Source: Sipunculus nudus (lineage: Eukaryota > Annelida > Sipuncula > Golfingiida > Sipunculidae). Taken from it: a DNA stretch of 64,000 nt. The notes beneath the pieces are model-generated. The model was not told where the DNA came from. It did no database searches and saw nothing but the letters and a program-made list of their open reading frames with translations. A program made the translations under genes and the position numbers. Position 1 is the stretch's first letter; every line of letters starts with the position of its first letter. Below are positions 24,545-37,400 of the stretch, one piece after another. The DNA is taken from NCBI GenBank assembly GCA_026874595.1, contig CM049313.1, positions 75,508,659 through 75,572,658 of the forward strand. Direction: 5' to 3'.

Positions 24545-25097
24545 ACACATGCAAAATTTTGGCCAAATCGGTCAGACGGTTTCCCGAGATATAAGCTTGG
24601 ATGTCTGCAGCGTTAACGTTAATGTAGGTGGCGCCACCTGTCATAAAATCAAGAAAGCTATCCAGGATGTATACACATGCAACATTTCAGGTGGATAAGT
24701 CCAACTATTGCAGAGATACGAGTGATTTTATCCCAAGGCAGATGAATAGATGGATGCTATGCAAAAATGGTTTGCAGGTGACACCACCATTTTTAGTGTA
24801 TGTTATAAAGCTATCCAAGGGCTACATTTGTGCAAAATTTTTAGCCTTATGGGTCAAACGGTTTCCGAGATATGTTGGTTTATGTGTGGAATCAGACGCA
24901 CAATGGACGCTGGGCAGAGAGGAAAGGTCAAAGGTCAACCAAAAATGAGGCGCAGCAGTTCACATGTGACCCGATCATAATCCTGAATTTCAAATAAGCT
25001 CACAGATTCACTAAAAATGCAAACCAAGTTGTTTCAAACAGTTAAAAGATAAAGTTCCAATAGTTCTAATCTAGGCATTCTGCATCTAGAAGATTTG

Positions 25098-25134
25098 TCT
25101 AGACGTCTAGAAGCTGTGTCTAGACGTCTAGACA
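25098..25134. repeat. Cluster of TCTAGACGTCTAGA palindromes
   Basis: TCTAGACGTCTAGA at 25098-25111 and the 18-bp perfect palindrome TGTCTAGACGTCTAGACA at 25117-25134, followed by another TGTCTAGACATC near 25139. Three iterations of one dyad motif within 60 bp. Confidence 0.8.
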
Positions 25135-25250
25135 CATTGTCTAGACATCAGACAGAGCCAATTCAGTTGCCATGGTGATGTCTTGACCCAACCTTATTGT
25201 ACTGAGTGACCTCTTGACTTGGCTGCTGAAACTCAGCATGTGGTCAAATC

Positions 25251-26336
25251 TGTTTTCAAACACAGAAAGCCTTTTTCAATTGGCTACACTACTTTTTTAA
25301 AGCTGCATTTACCCAATCTATTCTAATAAAACTGGCAGAATCCTACCATAGAATGATTCTTGTAAAATTTATACCAATCAGCTAAACAGTTTCATCATAA
25401 AACAGTGTATAAGCTAGAAGAGTCTAAAATTACATTTTCGCTTTTAAAAAAACAGATTCATGTAGGTGGCGCCACCAATACCTCGATTTCGGATATGACA
25501 TATATGACAAACATTTGCATAAAATTGGGTGATGATAGCTCTAGCCGTTTCTGAAATTGAAATTTTAGTGTGCTTTTTTGGACAGATGACTAAGTTCAAC
25601 CTAATATAACTCGGTCAAAAATCTCCGAAATGATCCAGGGATCATTTCTGTGAAATATGGGACAATTTGGCTGGACAGTTTCGGAGAAGAAGATTTTTAA
25701 AGCTTTTTTAGCTTTTTCCCTATTATATCTAAGAAAATGCAGTTAGAAAAAAAAATAAACAAAATCCGATAGAGTTTTTTAGATGACTGATTATTTGCAA
25801 AATATTTGGTGATTTTAGCTCCTGCCGTTTTTGAGTAAGCTATGGTTTACGTACAGACGACGCACGACGCAACGACAGACGACGCCGCACCATCGCATTA
25901 GCTCACAGGTTCGCTAAAACATGGGAATGTATATGAGTGGAGATTGTTTTAGAGCCTATGTGTGTATTTAAGCGTATAGGCATGGGTTTATGAGTGGACA
26001 GGCAGAAGCATGCTTAAGTACAGCCCCGACATGTGGGTGTAATGGACCCTCCCCTTAAAAGGCGCTGGATTAAGGTTATTTTACCTGGAATCCCTTGGTC
26101 CACGCAGACCCATTAAACTGACGTACAGATCAGGATCAATATCTTACGTCATATGTACAACATTTAAAAAGTTGTCCACTAAATACGGACGTATTAAATA
26201 TACTGTTTTTAAATATACAGTAAATATAGAGTAGTTCAAACATAGCAAAAAAGTATCTTATTTATTCAAATACAATTTTTATATATACAAATACAGGTTT
26301 TATCAGGTCTTATCAAATACACAAGTGTTTATTCAA

Positions 26337-26389
<53 letters not shown>

Positions 26390-26854
26390 GGAGAATGGTT
26401 AAATAAAATTTAGCAAAAGAAATGGAACCGAACAGATCAGCATGTCGTGTTGTTATTATTTCATGTCTGGTCAGGAAAAGGCCCAGAGAGCCTTTTATTG
26501 CCGAAGTCTTTTCTGTTCATGAGAGGAGAGTGCTACTTAAGTCGAACAATTCAGAGAAAAACGCTCGTGTTCAATAGCTCTCAACGTCCGCGGAATATGT
26601 TCCCGCCAACCATCAATAAAAAGGCGAATGCATAACATAATGGTGTATAAGCCGGGCCGGTGTATAAAACAGACGGCCAAATCACTCATCACGAGGGCCC
26701 TCCCGTCTGGCAGGAGCTCTGGAAAAGACCAGAACCTCAGAGAAACAATCGAAACGTTTCAATGAGTGCTATAAACTCACCTACGTCCCTTGGAGGGATC
26801 TTGTAGAACGATTCTCCTAGCGGGTTCTTGTTCAAATGGGTTGAGCTATTTTAC
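25251..26854 (+). repeat. ~1.6-kb tandem duplication, copy A
   Basis: It runs from TGTTTTCAAACACAGAAAGC to GAGCTATTTTAC and is followed at once by copy B with an offset of about 1,604 bp. Contents: a GGTGGCGCCACC unit (25465-25476), a fragment ending in ACGACGCACGACGCAACGAC words, and a (TG)n(GA)n microsatellite at 26337-26386. A 62-codon open frame at 26447-26635 recurs in copy B with one residue changed; this only mirrors the DNA duplication and is not evidence of a gene. Confidence 0.92.
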
Positions 26855-27941
26855 TGTTTTCAAACACAGAAAGCCTTTTTCAATTGGCTACACTACTTTT
26901 TTAAAGCTGCATTTTCCCAATCTATTCTTATAAAACTGGCAGAATCCTACCATAGAATGATTCTTGTAAAATTTATACCAATCAGCTTAACAGTTTCATC
27001 ATAAAACAGTGTATAAGCTAGAAGAGTCTAAAAATTACATTTTCGCTTGTAAAAAAACAGATTAATGTAGGTGGCGCCACCAATACCACGAATTCGGATA
27101 TGACATATATGACAAACATTTGCATAAAATTTGGTGATGATAGCTCTAGCCATTTCTGAAATTGAAATTTTAGTGTGCTTTTTTGGACAGATGACTAAGT
27201 TCAACCTCCTATTACTCGGTCAAAAATCTCCGAAATTGACCCAGGGATCATTTCTGTGAAATATGGGACAATTTGGCTGGACAGTTTCGGAGAAGAAGAT
27301 TTTTAAAGCTTTTTTAGCTTTTTCCCTATTACATCTAAGAAAATTGAGTTAGAAAAAAAAATAAACAAAATCCGATAGAGTTTTTTAGATGACTGATTAT
27401 TTGCAAAATATTTGGTGATGTTAGCTCCTGCCGTTTTTGAGTTAGCTATGGTTAACGTACAGACGACGCACGACGCAACGACAGACGACGCCGCATCATC
27501 GCATAAGCTCACAGGTTCGCTAAAACATGGGAATGTATATGAGTGGAGATTGTTTTAGAGCCTATGTGTGTATTTAAGCGTATAGGCATGGGTTTATGAG
27601 TGGACAGGCAGAAGCATGCTTAAGTACAGCCCCGACATGTTGGTGTAATGGACCCTCCCCTTAAAAGGCGCTGGATTAAGGTTATTTTACCTGGAATCCC
27701 TTGGTCCACGCAGACCCATTATACTGACGTACAGATCAGGATCAATATCTTACGTCATATGTACAACATTTAAAAAGTTGTCCACTAAATACGGACGTAT
27801 TAAATATACTGTTTTAAATATACAGTAAATATAGAGTAGTTCAAACATAGCAAAAAAGTATCTTATTTATTCAAATACAATTTTTATATATACAAATAAA
27901 GTTTTAATCAGGTCTTATCAAATACACAAGTGTTTATTCAA

Positions 27942-27986
<45 letters not shown>

Positions 27987-28449
27987 AATGGTTAAATAAA
28001 ATTTAGCAAAAGAAATGGAACCGAACAGATCAGCATGTCGTGTTGTTATTATTTCATGTCTGGTCAGGAAAAGGCCCAGAGAGCCTTTTATTGCCGAAGT
28101 CTTTTCTGTTCATGAGAGGAGAGTGCTTCTTAAGTCGAACAATTCAGAGAAAAACGCTCGTGTTCAATAGCTCTCAACGTCCGCGGAATATGTTCCCGCC
28201 AACCATCAATAAAAAGGCGAATGCATAACATAATGGTGTATAAGCCGGGCCGGTGTATAAAACAGACGGCCAAATCACTCATCACGAGGGCCCTCCCGTC
28301 TGGCAGGAGCTCTGGAAAAGACCAGAACCTCAGAGAAACATTCGAAACGTTTCAATGAGTGCTATAAACTCACCTACGTCCCTTGGAGGGATCTTGTAGA
28401 ACGATTCTCCTAGCGGGTTCTTGTTCAAATGGGTTGAGCTATTTTACTG
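26855..28449 (+). repeat. ~1.6-kb tandem duplication, copy B
   Basis: Direct repeat of copy A with scattered substitutions and small indels (about 10 bp shorter overall, partly from a shorter GA run at 27943-27982). The duplication ends at TTTTACTG, after which unique sequence CCAGACGACTTGACTG follows. The small number of differences suggests a fairly recent event. Confidence 0.92.
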
Positions 28450-30185
28450 TCCAGACGACTTGACTGTTAAAGACCCCCATTAGATGTCAGTCGGTTCTGT
28501 GCTGGGATTAAACGACCGCTCCTAATGTCTTAAGCCTGCCTGGAGGGCCGTTGTTATATTGTTTAAAAGGGTCAGTGGTCCACCATGCTCTCAGGCCTCT
28601 GACCATGCTTACTGGCAATTTTTATATATATATTTTCATTGAAATTATATTAACATTGATATTTTTGTAGTTTCAACAAAATTTGACTATTTTATAGGAA
28701 TATTCATTCATTATTATTTTCCAGTATTCTGCCAATTTGAAGGACAAGAAAACCACTTCTGGCACCGTACTGGTACATACGATTAAATATAATTTAACCA
28801 CGAGAATCTATTATTCAATGAAAGAAAATCTATAAATCTTCAGTATTTCTTGTGCTTACAGTATTTTTTTCTTCTGGGTATCAAACAGGTTGACTCTTAT
28901 TAAAAAAACTTTTATTAAAAAAAAAATGTTTACCATGTGTACTGATAAGCTTGATTTATTTTATTTCCAAGAAATTATTTCCCCAAAATTCATATAAATG
29001 TGTGATGTTTAACCCTCTGGTTGAGATGTGGTAATATTTAAAAAAATGAGACAGATACACATCAAACATGGGTGGACACATAACGCCATTCAGTTCAACC
29101 GATGTATAAATATAGTAATTGGTCAATGCCTCAGGTAGCTTAAACGTCATCATCGAACTCTCTCTACCCAACATAGGCGAGGACATGCCAATGGAATTCA
29201 ATTGAGTAAACTCGACCTAATCGATAATATGCATCATATTGCACCTATAACCATGCATGTTTCTAAACTGCATCTATATTTTCTTGAACGTGTTTGTACC
29301 AGGAGGTTAAAAAAAATCCTCGTATTTTTCATTTTTTTTTCCAACTTTTTAATCTTACAGTTCACCTTTTGTCATTATTTTGGGATAAAAATGTTTAGAT
29401 CTGAAGTCAGAAGACGTCAAAATCGCATATTATAAATTGACATAGTGACACTTTCATCTCTGTTTAATAGTCTGATGCCACTTTCAGACTATGGTCCCAA
29501 ACCTTAAAAAGACAACTTGATAATACTAGCTTTGTACTTTGAACTTTTTCAGAAATGTGAAGTTAAGCATAATATAATCTAATAATATTGTGAAATTAAC
29601 AAAGAAATTTATCATAACTCATAATAACGCCAAGTTTCAAAATTATGCTGAATGAAGTGGAATGAAATATTCACACACCCACTGCGATAAATGGCTGCTT
29701 AATATACAACATTGATACTGTTTAAATATTCGATACACTTAACCAATAAAAATGACACTCATTATATTAAAATTTCCACTATCATTCCACTTCGTATATA
29801 AATTAAAACAAAGAAATAAAAATAACAATTTGCTCTAGATCTGATATTAGCTCTGGATATTATAGAGTTTATAGACCTTTGATTCAAATCATACCTTGCC
29901 AAAGCGGGGAACGTCGCTGCTCTCCTTTTGCGTTTTTATTTTTATACAACAGTCGACTACTGAAGACATTTGGTCATCGGGAATTTTACCCCACGGAACA
30001 ACACATCTGCAGTTATTACAACACTGGCCTCTCGTAGTCCTAATAAAGATCCCACAGACAGTTTACCACGCGCATAGGTCCTGATGGAGAGCAGACGGTC
30101 GTGATACACTGACAATCTAGCTAAAATCAGTCAAAAAAGAATATGTTCTTATATTTTTTTGGCTCAGTTGACTGAGAGTCACCTA
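28450..30185. other. Non-coding stretch, nothing recognised
   Basis: AT-rich sequence with T and A homopolymers. Open frames at 28956-29201 (minus), 29202-29435 and 29896-30084 show no domain and no supported splice context. Confidence 0.5.
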
Positions 30186-30189
30186 TGCT

Positions 30190-30825
30190 ATCGCGATCAC
30201 TCTTTGTTCGTCTTGCAGTCAGTCCGATAACAGAGCACAAATCTAAACCGAAAGGTCCAGGAAATTCTAAATTCACATGCTGCCAAGCCATGGTAGGTTC
30301 TCTGTGAAACCAAAAAAGTAGGTCACTGAGGCATATATTCTGTAAGTTACAACAGCGAAAGCATTAGAAGTCATCCGTCAGTCTGTCATCAGGGCTAAAC
30401 TCGTAACCAAAATAAAAGAAAGTCATTTTTCACCATCTAAATAGGTCCATTGTGGACACCAAAAAAAGGTCACTGTGACCTTTATTTCATAAGTAATCGA
30501 GCGAAAAATTCAAAAGCAATATTCCTCCATTAACAATACAGAAATCGTAACTGCAAGACCCAGGAAGTTCAAACTTAACATAATTGGTCCTCTTGGGTCA
30601 CGGAAAAGTACGTAACTGTGACCTATATTCTGCAAGTTATAGAGCAAAACCTCCAGAAGCTATATCGTCTGTCATTGACAGGGTACCGGGTGCAAATTGT
30701 AACCGCAAGGCCCAGAAAGTTTAAACTTCACAGGCTAACTGGCTCAGATATGTCTTTTGATGAAAATAGGTCACTGTGACTTATTTTGTCCGAGTGATTG
30801 AGCGAAAGCCATCGGCCATTCATTA
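30190..30825. repeat. ~155-bp degenerate tandem repeat, about four copies
   Basis: AGGTCACTGTGAC-type words recur near 30312, 30467, 30620 and 30769, and GTAAC.GCAAG.CCCAG.AAGTT words near 30547 and 30703 (156 bp apart), with a weaker copy near 30246. The period is about 155 bp. The copies are diverged. Confidence 0.7.
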
Positions 30826-31669
30826 TCAAGACCTGATTCATAACTGGGGAAAGGGGTGCGGGAGTGTGTCGCGGTTCATTTGTTTATTTAAAAGCCATAT
30901 CAGCTGAATGAAAGTTAATTGAGCTGGGTATATCCATTAGAACTAGGATGTTAAAAATTATTAAAATACAGACACGTTTGGTTAACTCGTCTTGGAAATC
31001 CCAAATTAGGTCATTTATGACCTACTTTTACGTGCTAATAAGTAGCGAGACAGATTCGTCATGGTTCATTGACCACTTGTTTGATTATTTGGTCATCATA
31101 ATAATTAATGTATGTAATGATAGACCTGGTGTCAAGAAGACGTAATTAAATTTTCGAGAATATCCGGGTTCACAATGATTTTGTTCCCTGTGGATGGCCT
31201 ATCTTGATACCTGGTGCGAGAACTGCCATTCAGGAAACAGTAGCAAACATGATGAAGACTCTTTTTGTTCGAAAGTTTTGGTCGCTTTTATGTATGTGTT
31301 TTTATTTTCTCTTTTCGTAGTGGTTTCTTTGCAATAGTATAAAAGCTCACGCGCTGTTATCAAAGAATTGGGTAAAAGAATATTTGCTTAAATGTGGTTC
31401 CGATTCTAGATGTTTTGTTCCACTGTTGACCACTCTCCCTTCTTATAATTGCATACGCCCATCCTCCACTAAATGCCCGAAGTTACAGTTTGGACTGAAG
31501 ATCTGTGGTGGCTTTCCGTAACAGTAAACATGGTTTAAACCACGTTAATCAAGTCGTGCGCATTAGCTTTAATCTTTTCCAGGCGAGCTTGAGTATTCTG
31601 TTTTATAAAAAAAAACTTTAACATCGAATTAAGGTATGTAATTTCAAAGAGGCAGTCACACATTTACAG

Positions 31670-31738
31670 ATTATAAAATAACATATTATAAAATAACATA
31701 TTATAAAATAACATATTATAAAATAACATATTATAAAA
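31670..31738. repeat. 15-bp minisatellite ATTATAAAATAACAT
   Basis: Four perfect copies of ATTATAAAATAACAT plus a partial fifth, head to tail. Confidence 0.95.
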
Positions 31739-33364
31739 AAAATTATGATTTTTCACAATGTGTTTATCCTTTGTATACAGCCCGTCGGCAACGGAACTAA
31801 ATTAAGGAGTGTATCTACACCTCAGGCCTGTGGCCTCGGAAATATGAACAGGACACGCACACATTACACCTCTTAAGAGATTACAGTAATCTCAAATGTA
31901 ACCTGGAGGTCATTATTACCTTAAGGACTATTCAACAAGACATTCAGAAGAAGAGACCCTGGATCTGGGCGGCAAATGTCGAATTTCATTTCCTCTGAAT
32001 ACCTTTTAGGATATTGTCTGCGCAATTTAGCTTTTTGATTATTTCTTAGTTTTGATATTTCAATTTTTTCCAGATACTGTTGTAAGAGTATCATTGCCTC
32101 CGCCCGGAGGGTATTCATTCATCCCCGTTCGTGTGTATTATTGTGTGTTTATTCACAACATTTCTCTCGCAAACATGAACGGAATCTTATGTAGTTTTTC
32201 AGGGCATTTCGGAAATGGGCCAATGAAAATCGATTAGATTTTGATATGGATCTGGCACACGATCCGGAATTCAAGAACATCAAGGAATATTCATAAATGT
32301 AGAGATGCATGAATAAACCTGGGAATAAGGACCGAATTAGTGAATGCAAGCACGGTTCGGGAGCAACCAACAATAACGACCCTCTGCATGGCGGAGGCTT
32401 GCATTCCTCAGAATGCGTATTTGTATATTTTATATTATATGGCATCATTTTCTTGTATCGGTTTAGAATCTTGGTATGTAATAATGAGGGACATTCCCAT
32501 AAATATATAATGTTTTTAATAGCTCGTGGTAAAAAATAAACAAATTCCCTCCAAGCAAATGGGAATAGCATTTGATATTGTAAGAAAAATTCATTGTGTA
32601 TGAGATTTTTTTCGTATAAAAATATTTAGCTCTATACCTCTTTTATGGCAAAATATTGTGTATGGGGCAGGACAATGGTCCAGACGTCATAGCTGTCACT
32701 CAGGCGCTGTAGAGAATCTGTGCTGTAATGTGACCATTTCACCAGGTTGCGTTACAGTGTCTGAACCATTAACCTCCGCCCCACCAAGCTCAGTGAGAAC
32801 ACTTTGCTCTGACGCAATAGAAACAAACATCACCTGAACTGTGACCGGCTGTCGTTATCGCTGCCAAGGACTGGTAGAGAATAATGTACATTTAAACTCG
32901 GATTTCATTTTCATATTTATGCGGATTGCCTCTGTCGATCCCTCCACATTCACAGACAGAGACAGTTAGCAGAGTTCAGAGTAGAAGGGACTCGGACAGC
33001 GAGGAGAAACGCCCGTCCATGGTTCAGAAACTTTTTTGAAAATGTAGCCTGTTACTGTGCACTATTTCTGGTCTAATTCATTATACACATGTATTGATGA
33101 GAAACAACACACCGCTTTTACACAGAAGCGTAGTTTATCTTGGAGGTAAAGGCATCAGGTAAAACTAACAAAAACATTTAGATTAAATAGGAAGATCTGA
33201 GTGAAGACCTTTACTCTATAATTATCGATATTTAAAATGAAATTGTTTATGTAACTGTAACTGAGTCATTGAATATCAAATGTTACAGGACACTTATGAT
33301 TTTTCTCTTTAACAGGACAGGATCATTGCATGTTTGTTGTTGACTCTGTCTATTAAAAGAACAG
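31739..33364. other. Non-coding stretch with second copy of the CTCCGCC repeat
   Basis: At about 32085-32410 lies a repeat sharing GCAAGCCTCCGCCATG (here inverted) with 10535-10860. The 140-codon minus-strand frame across it (32149-32571) has no domain and overlaps the repeat, so it is not called. A GC-richer, non-repetitive block lies at 32650-33050 with no assignable function. Confidence 0.5.
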
Positions 33365-33465
33365 CTTTATTCCAAGAATTCTTCTTCCTCTTCTGAGTCT
33401 TATCCATCTCCCTCTAATTATTATTATCATTATTATTATAATTATTATTATCATTATTTTAATCA

Positions 33466-33549
<84 letters not shown>

Positions 33550-33619
33550 GTTGTAGCAGTAATAGTAGTGGTATACAGTTTCTACGTTTCAATATTTTTG
33601 TATAAATGAAAAAGAATAG
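33365..33619 (+). repeat. Duplicated block with (ATT)n microsatellite, copy 1
   Basis: The unit begins CTTTATTCCAAGAATTC, contains a long ATT/ATC microsatellite and ends with a GTAGCAGTAATAGTAGTGG segment and TATAAATGAAAAAGAATAG. It is repeated directly downstream with an offset of 255 bp. The long isoleucine-rich frames through it are artefacts of the microsatellite. Confidence 0.93.
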
Positions 33620-33720
33620 CTTTATTCCAAGAATTCTTCTTCCTCTTCTGAGTCTTATCCATCTCCCTCTAATTATTATTATCATTATAATTATAATTAT
33701 TATTATCATTATTTTAATTA

Positions 33721-33769
<49 letters not shown>

Positions 33770-33855
33770 CATTATTATTATTAGTTGTAGCAGTAATAGT
33801 AGTGGTATACAGTTTCTACGTTTCAATATTTTTGTATAAATGAAAAAGAATAGCT
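33620..33855 (+). repeat. Duplicated block with (ATT)n microsatellite, copy 2
   Basis: Second copy of the preceding block, near identical in the flanking unique parts but with fewer ATT units. The arrangement points to local duplication followed by microsatellite length change. Confidence 0.93.
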
Positions 33856-34232
33856 GATACTTTATGCAAGGGATAAAAAAAACACTGCACGTCGTTAAAA
33901 CCACTGAGCAAAAATCTTGGGCCTTGCGCAGCAAACTTTTTAATTAACCGTCTGAAGCATTAACCAAAATACAGGCTAATTCCTACCTCTCTACAGGGTT
34001 GCAGTCTTTCTTCTTCAGAGACTATAATAAAATGGTGAGAGACTCAGGTTTATGTGTAATTGCTTGTATAGCCGACGTTAATATATATAACATTATATGA
34101 TACCGGAGGGTAAAATAAATAAATGGACAACACGCTGGAAAACCCGGGCGTGAATTAAATTAAATATGCAAGTGCTGAATATAGGTACGTCAGTGACGCA
34201 CTGGAAAATGTTATATTAAGGGGAAAAAAATA

Positions 34233-34487
34233 AAAGGTATGGTTCTCAGGCACCGCCCGCGTCTATTTTAAACCCCGTATAAAAACTTTTTATTTTGAAT
34301 TGCATCTTTCAAGAACATAAAACAATACAGTTTTGATAAGTTTTCCTTTGTTATGTAGTCCTTTTACCTGTTAAGGAAATAATTTCTGTTATTTTCATGC
34401 ATTCCCTGATCATATGACATTTACATCGAAATAAAATATCGCCCGCCCCATTGATTTAAGAAAAAAGTGCCTGAGAACCATACCTTT
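34233..34487. mobile_element. ~255-bp MITE with perfect 21-bp inverted ends
   Basis: AAAGGTATGGTTCTCAGGCA (from 34233) is exactly mirrored by the sequence ending CCATACCTTT at 34487; the match covers 21 bp. Next to the ends, CCGCCCGCG and CGCCCGCCCC are GC-rich. There is no coding capacity. A target duplication is not evident. Confidence 0.8.
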
Positions 34488-37400
34488 TTGGCCTAATAAT
34501 GAGTCTTAGCCTTTACCCTTTGGCGGTTGAAAGAATTATTAAGAAAGTAAGTCAAATTCATGTTTCCGCAGTATTCATGTATTATTCGCAGGCATATAAC
34601 TAAATTTTATCGAAATTTATGTTTTTATTCATTTTCAAATGCTCTATATCCTTTATTCAACTTTTATTCCTAATTTTAAATAAGGCTTTAAACTGTGTTA
34701 TTATTAAAGAAATGTTTCAAGATGAAACATGTCCGAATAACTTTCGACTGTTTGTTTTGGTGTCTAGGCTATGCTTCATTTAAAAAACAGAATTAATGCG
34801 TATCATTTTGTCGCAATTTTCATACGAGTAAAATTGTCTAGTAAATCCGAGAAATTGATCGTCGCGTTAGAGCTCAGTCTCCATTGTATTTGTGGCGCTT
34901 CTGATTGATGTCAGCTTTTACAGAATTTCACATATATATTATTAAATCATCCGTCAATGAAAATTTAGGAATGGTGAAACTCCTTTAGCCAAAACAGTTC
35001 TTGAAAGTAAATGCTTGTGAAATATCTGACGAGAGCAATTCAAGATTTTTGCATTGCTCGTTGAAGGCGGGGCGCGGTCAATTATATTTTTTGGCAGAAA
35101 TTATTCGCGATCTGAATGGTCTTTGTTATTCGATAAAACCTAAGTCTGTATTTTTTTTCCTTTTTTGCGCACCAAAGATTTAATCTTCCTCTTGTTTTAT
35201 CAGGTGCTGTCCTCACGCCTTTATTCATTGCATATATTTCGTTTACCTGAGTGTTCTATGGACCATCGAGGTTTTCTTTGAAGGTTCCACCTTCCTTTTT
35301 CGAGGACGCTCTTGAGGGTATGTTCACATTAAATTAACCATAAGTAAAATTAACCCGTTGGCGTCATGTTTAAAGACCCATAAGTAAGACCGAGCCCGCT
35401 GTAGAACCGTATGTTACAGAACTATTCAGACAAAATACTACACCCGCAAAGTACCAAGACCAGACTCTAGACAATTTAACAGCATCTAAAGCCATTGAAC
35501 CTATTTACGTAAAAACCTCTAACTCCTTTTACCTGCCACTCTGAGACCCTTCACGGCGTCCCTGCGGGGACGATGACGTGGTGACTGTGGCGTAATCACT
35601 TTTACTTTTCTTAGGAGTCTGATATTTTATGGCGATGGTTTATCTGGAATATAAATAAATGTCAATCACCAATTTCTGGTTATCTGGGGGCTATTTAATG
35701 ACCATAAATACGATTGTTTAAAAAGGCATGTTCCTTAACAGAGAGGAACATAAGAAACCAAGAAGACACCGTTATCTATATTAAACAGCGATCGCATATT
35801 GACCTTATATCTTTATATTTTTGGGTAATTTTTAAAGTGAGCTTTTTCCATAAAGCACAGTCTGATAGAACGCGGTCGTCACTGACGTCATTTTGTTATA
35901 TAAAACAAAGAAGAAAGGGATATCTGCGCGTCGACTACCAAAACCAATCTTTTGACGGTGTGGTTTTTATTTATTCCACGCTGAGCCGAGATTTTGTATG
36001 ACCTATTAATGTCCGATCCTTAAAACTTATGTAAAGCTTTGCTATCATGCCAAAGAAGAATAAATATATGTTAATTTCCATGTGGATTTTCAGCGGACAA
36101 ATGTGACAGCTTGCCACAAGCCAGGTCTGCCTTACGTATGACTTTGATCGTAGTTTCCTTGATGGCGGGAGCCTCCAGCAGACGAGAGCGCGCGGCTTCG
36201 CTCTCCTACTCTGCTCGCAGAGCGATGTTTCCGGCAATCTCCTGTCAGGTAAGGTTACAAATCCTTCCGACTGTGACAGCTTTGACGCTGGATTAAGCGT
36301 GAACTGCTTCAAGAAGCTAGGGTGAGGGAATCACAGAGATGCCGACGCTTTCGGGAGGAAATCTATAAGTCCGCCGAGACATCTCAATCAGATTGCCCAG
36401 TGGCCATCCGGGACGCCTCACGATTGCGTGAACCGGCGACCCGTAAAGTCTATCGAACGGCTGCAAGATGACAAGCCATTTTTTAAGCAGTGAAATGATA
36501 TATTAAAGGTTATTTTCATAAATATTGACTGGTCTGATCATTGTATAGCTCTGTGTCGTCAACTCAAGGCTGAAACCAAATCTGGAAGAATTATTGGCTT
36601 TATTTTAAAGACAATGTATGTTTTCTAAATAAACCATATACTAGTTTATACGAATTTGTTTGGGTCTTTTTCATGTGAACCATGCTCACCATTTGTGTTG
36701 TGAGTGATTTATGACCGATTTCGTTAAAACATGCGTTATATCAGTGTATGAGGTGTCATAATTATTTTGACTCTAACTCATCTGAACGATCATCAGTCAA
36801 ACAATTTTCATTTAAGCTCCACCCCACCCCCGAAAAAAATAAATAACAACGCAAACCTCCCAGAGTTTCTTATCCGATGGAATGTTTCGGTTTAGTTGGG
36901 GTTCAATTTGAAGGTTTTAAATATTTGATTTAAAAAATATATAATCTGCAAAACACACCATCAATCTGGTTTACCTAGATAAAAAGAGAATGTAAAGACA
37001 GGTGTAAGCAGATTTATGTTAAACAGCCCCACACCAAACTATTTTAATTTGTATGTCTATCATGTTTCTCTAACTTTTTTAATTAGAAATGTTGTCATAA
37101 ATTACAAAAAAAAATATTAGTGAGACCATCAGATAAAAGCAATACTTGGGTAAGAGTTTTATCATAGAATAGCCTAGGTGATATTGAAAATAATCAGCTT
37201 TAGTATTTAGATATGTCGACGTAGAGGAAACCAACAATTCCAGTCAGACACATTTATATAATAAATGTATATATATGTGTGTATTATGTATGACACTAGA
37301 GTGACGCATGTATGACGCAAATAACGAGCTTGTTTCTAGTCTATTAGCACAAAAAGACATATTTCGCATGAGTGAGGAAAACATATAATGAATGTTTAGC

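Larger units (their letters stand above)
22965..24905 (+). repeat. ~279-bp dimeric satellite with GGTGGCGCCACC boxes, split by a solo LTR
   Basis: Palindromic boxes like GGTGGCGCCACC occur near 22999, 23152, 23278, 23427, 23559, 23706, 24627 and 24774. Spacing alternates about 149 and 130 bp. When the LTR and its target duplication (789 bp) are subtracted, the interval across it is also about 130. The unit is thus about 279 bp, made of two half-units that resemble each other (both contain ATACACATGCAAAATTT and GAGATAT), a higher-order ABAB repeat with about 3.5 units. Related single units occur at 25465, 27070, 60046 and 60676. Confidence 0.85.

Noticed and set aside
26447-28228. Two near-identical 62-codon frames suggesting a conserved small protein
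   Set aside because: They lie at matching places in the two copies of a 1.6-kb DNA duplication, so the identity reflects recent duplication and not selection on protein.
30190-30825. Regular repeats as a CRISPR array
   Set aside because: The units are about 155 bp, diverged, and lack short repeat/unique spacer alternation; the DNA is animal.
32149-32571. 140-codon minus-strand frame
   Set aside because: It overlaps a dispersed repeat, has no recognisable domain and is Cys/aromatic-rich as expected from random AT-rich DNA.
33353-33934. 193-codon minus-strand open frame rich in isoleucine
   Set aside because: It is a translation of the ATT microsatellite and its duplicated flanks, so it is low-complexity and not a gene.
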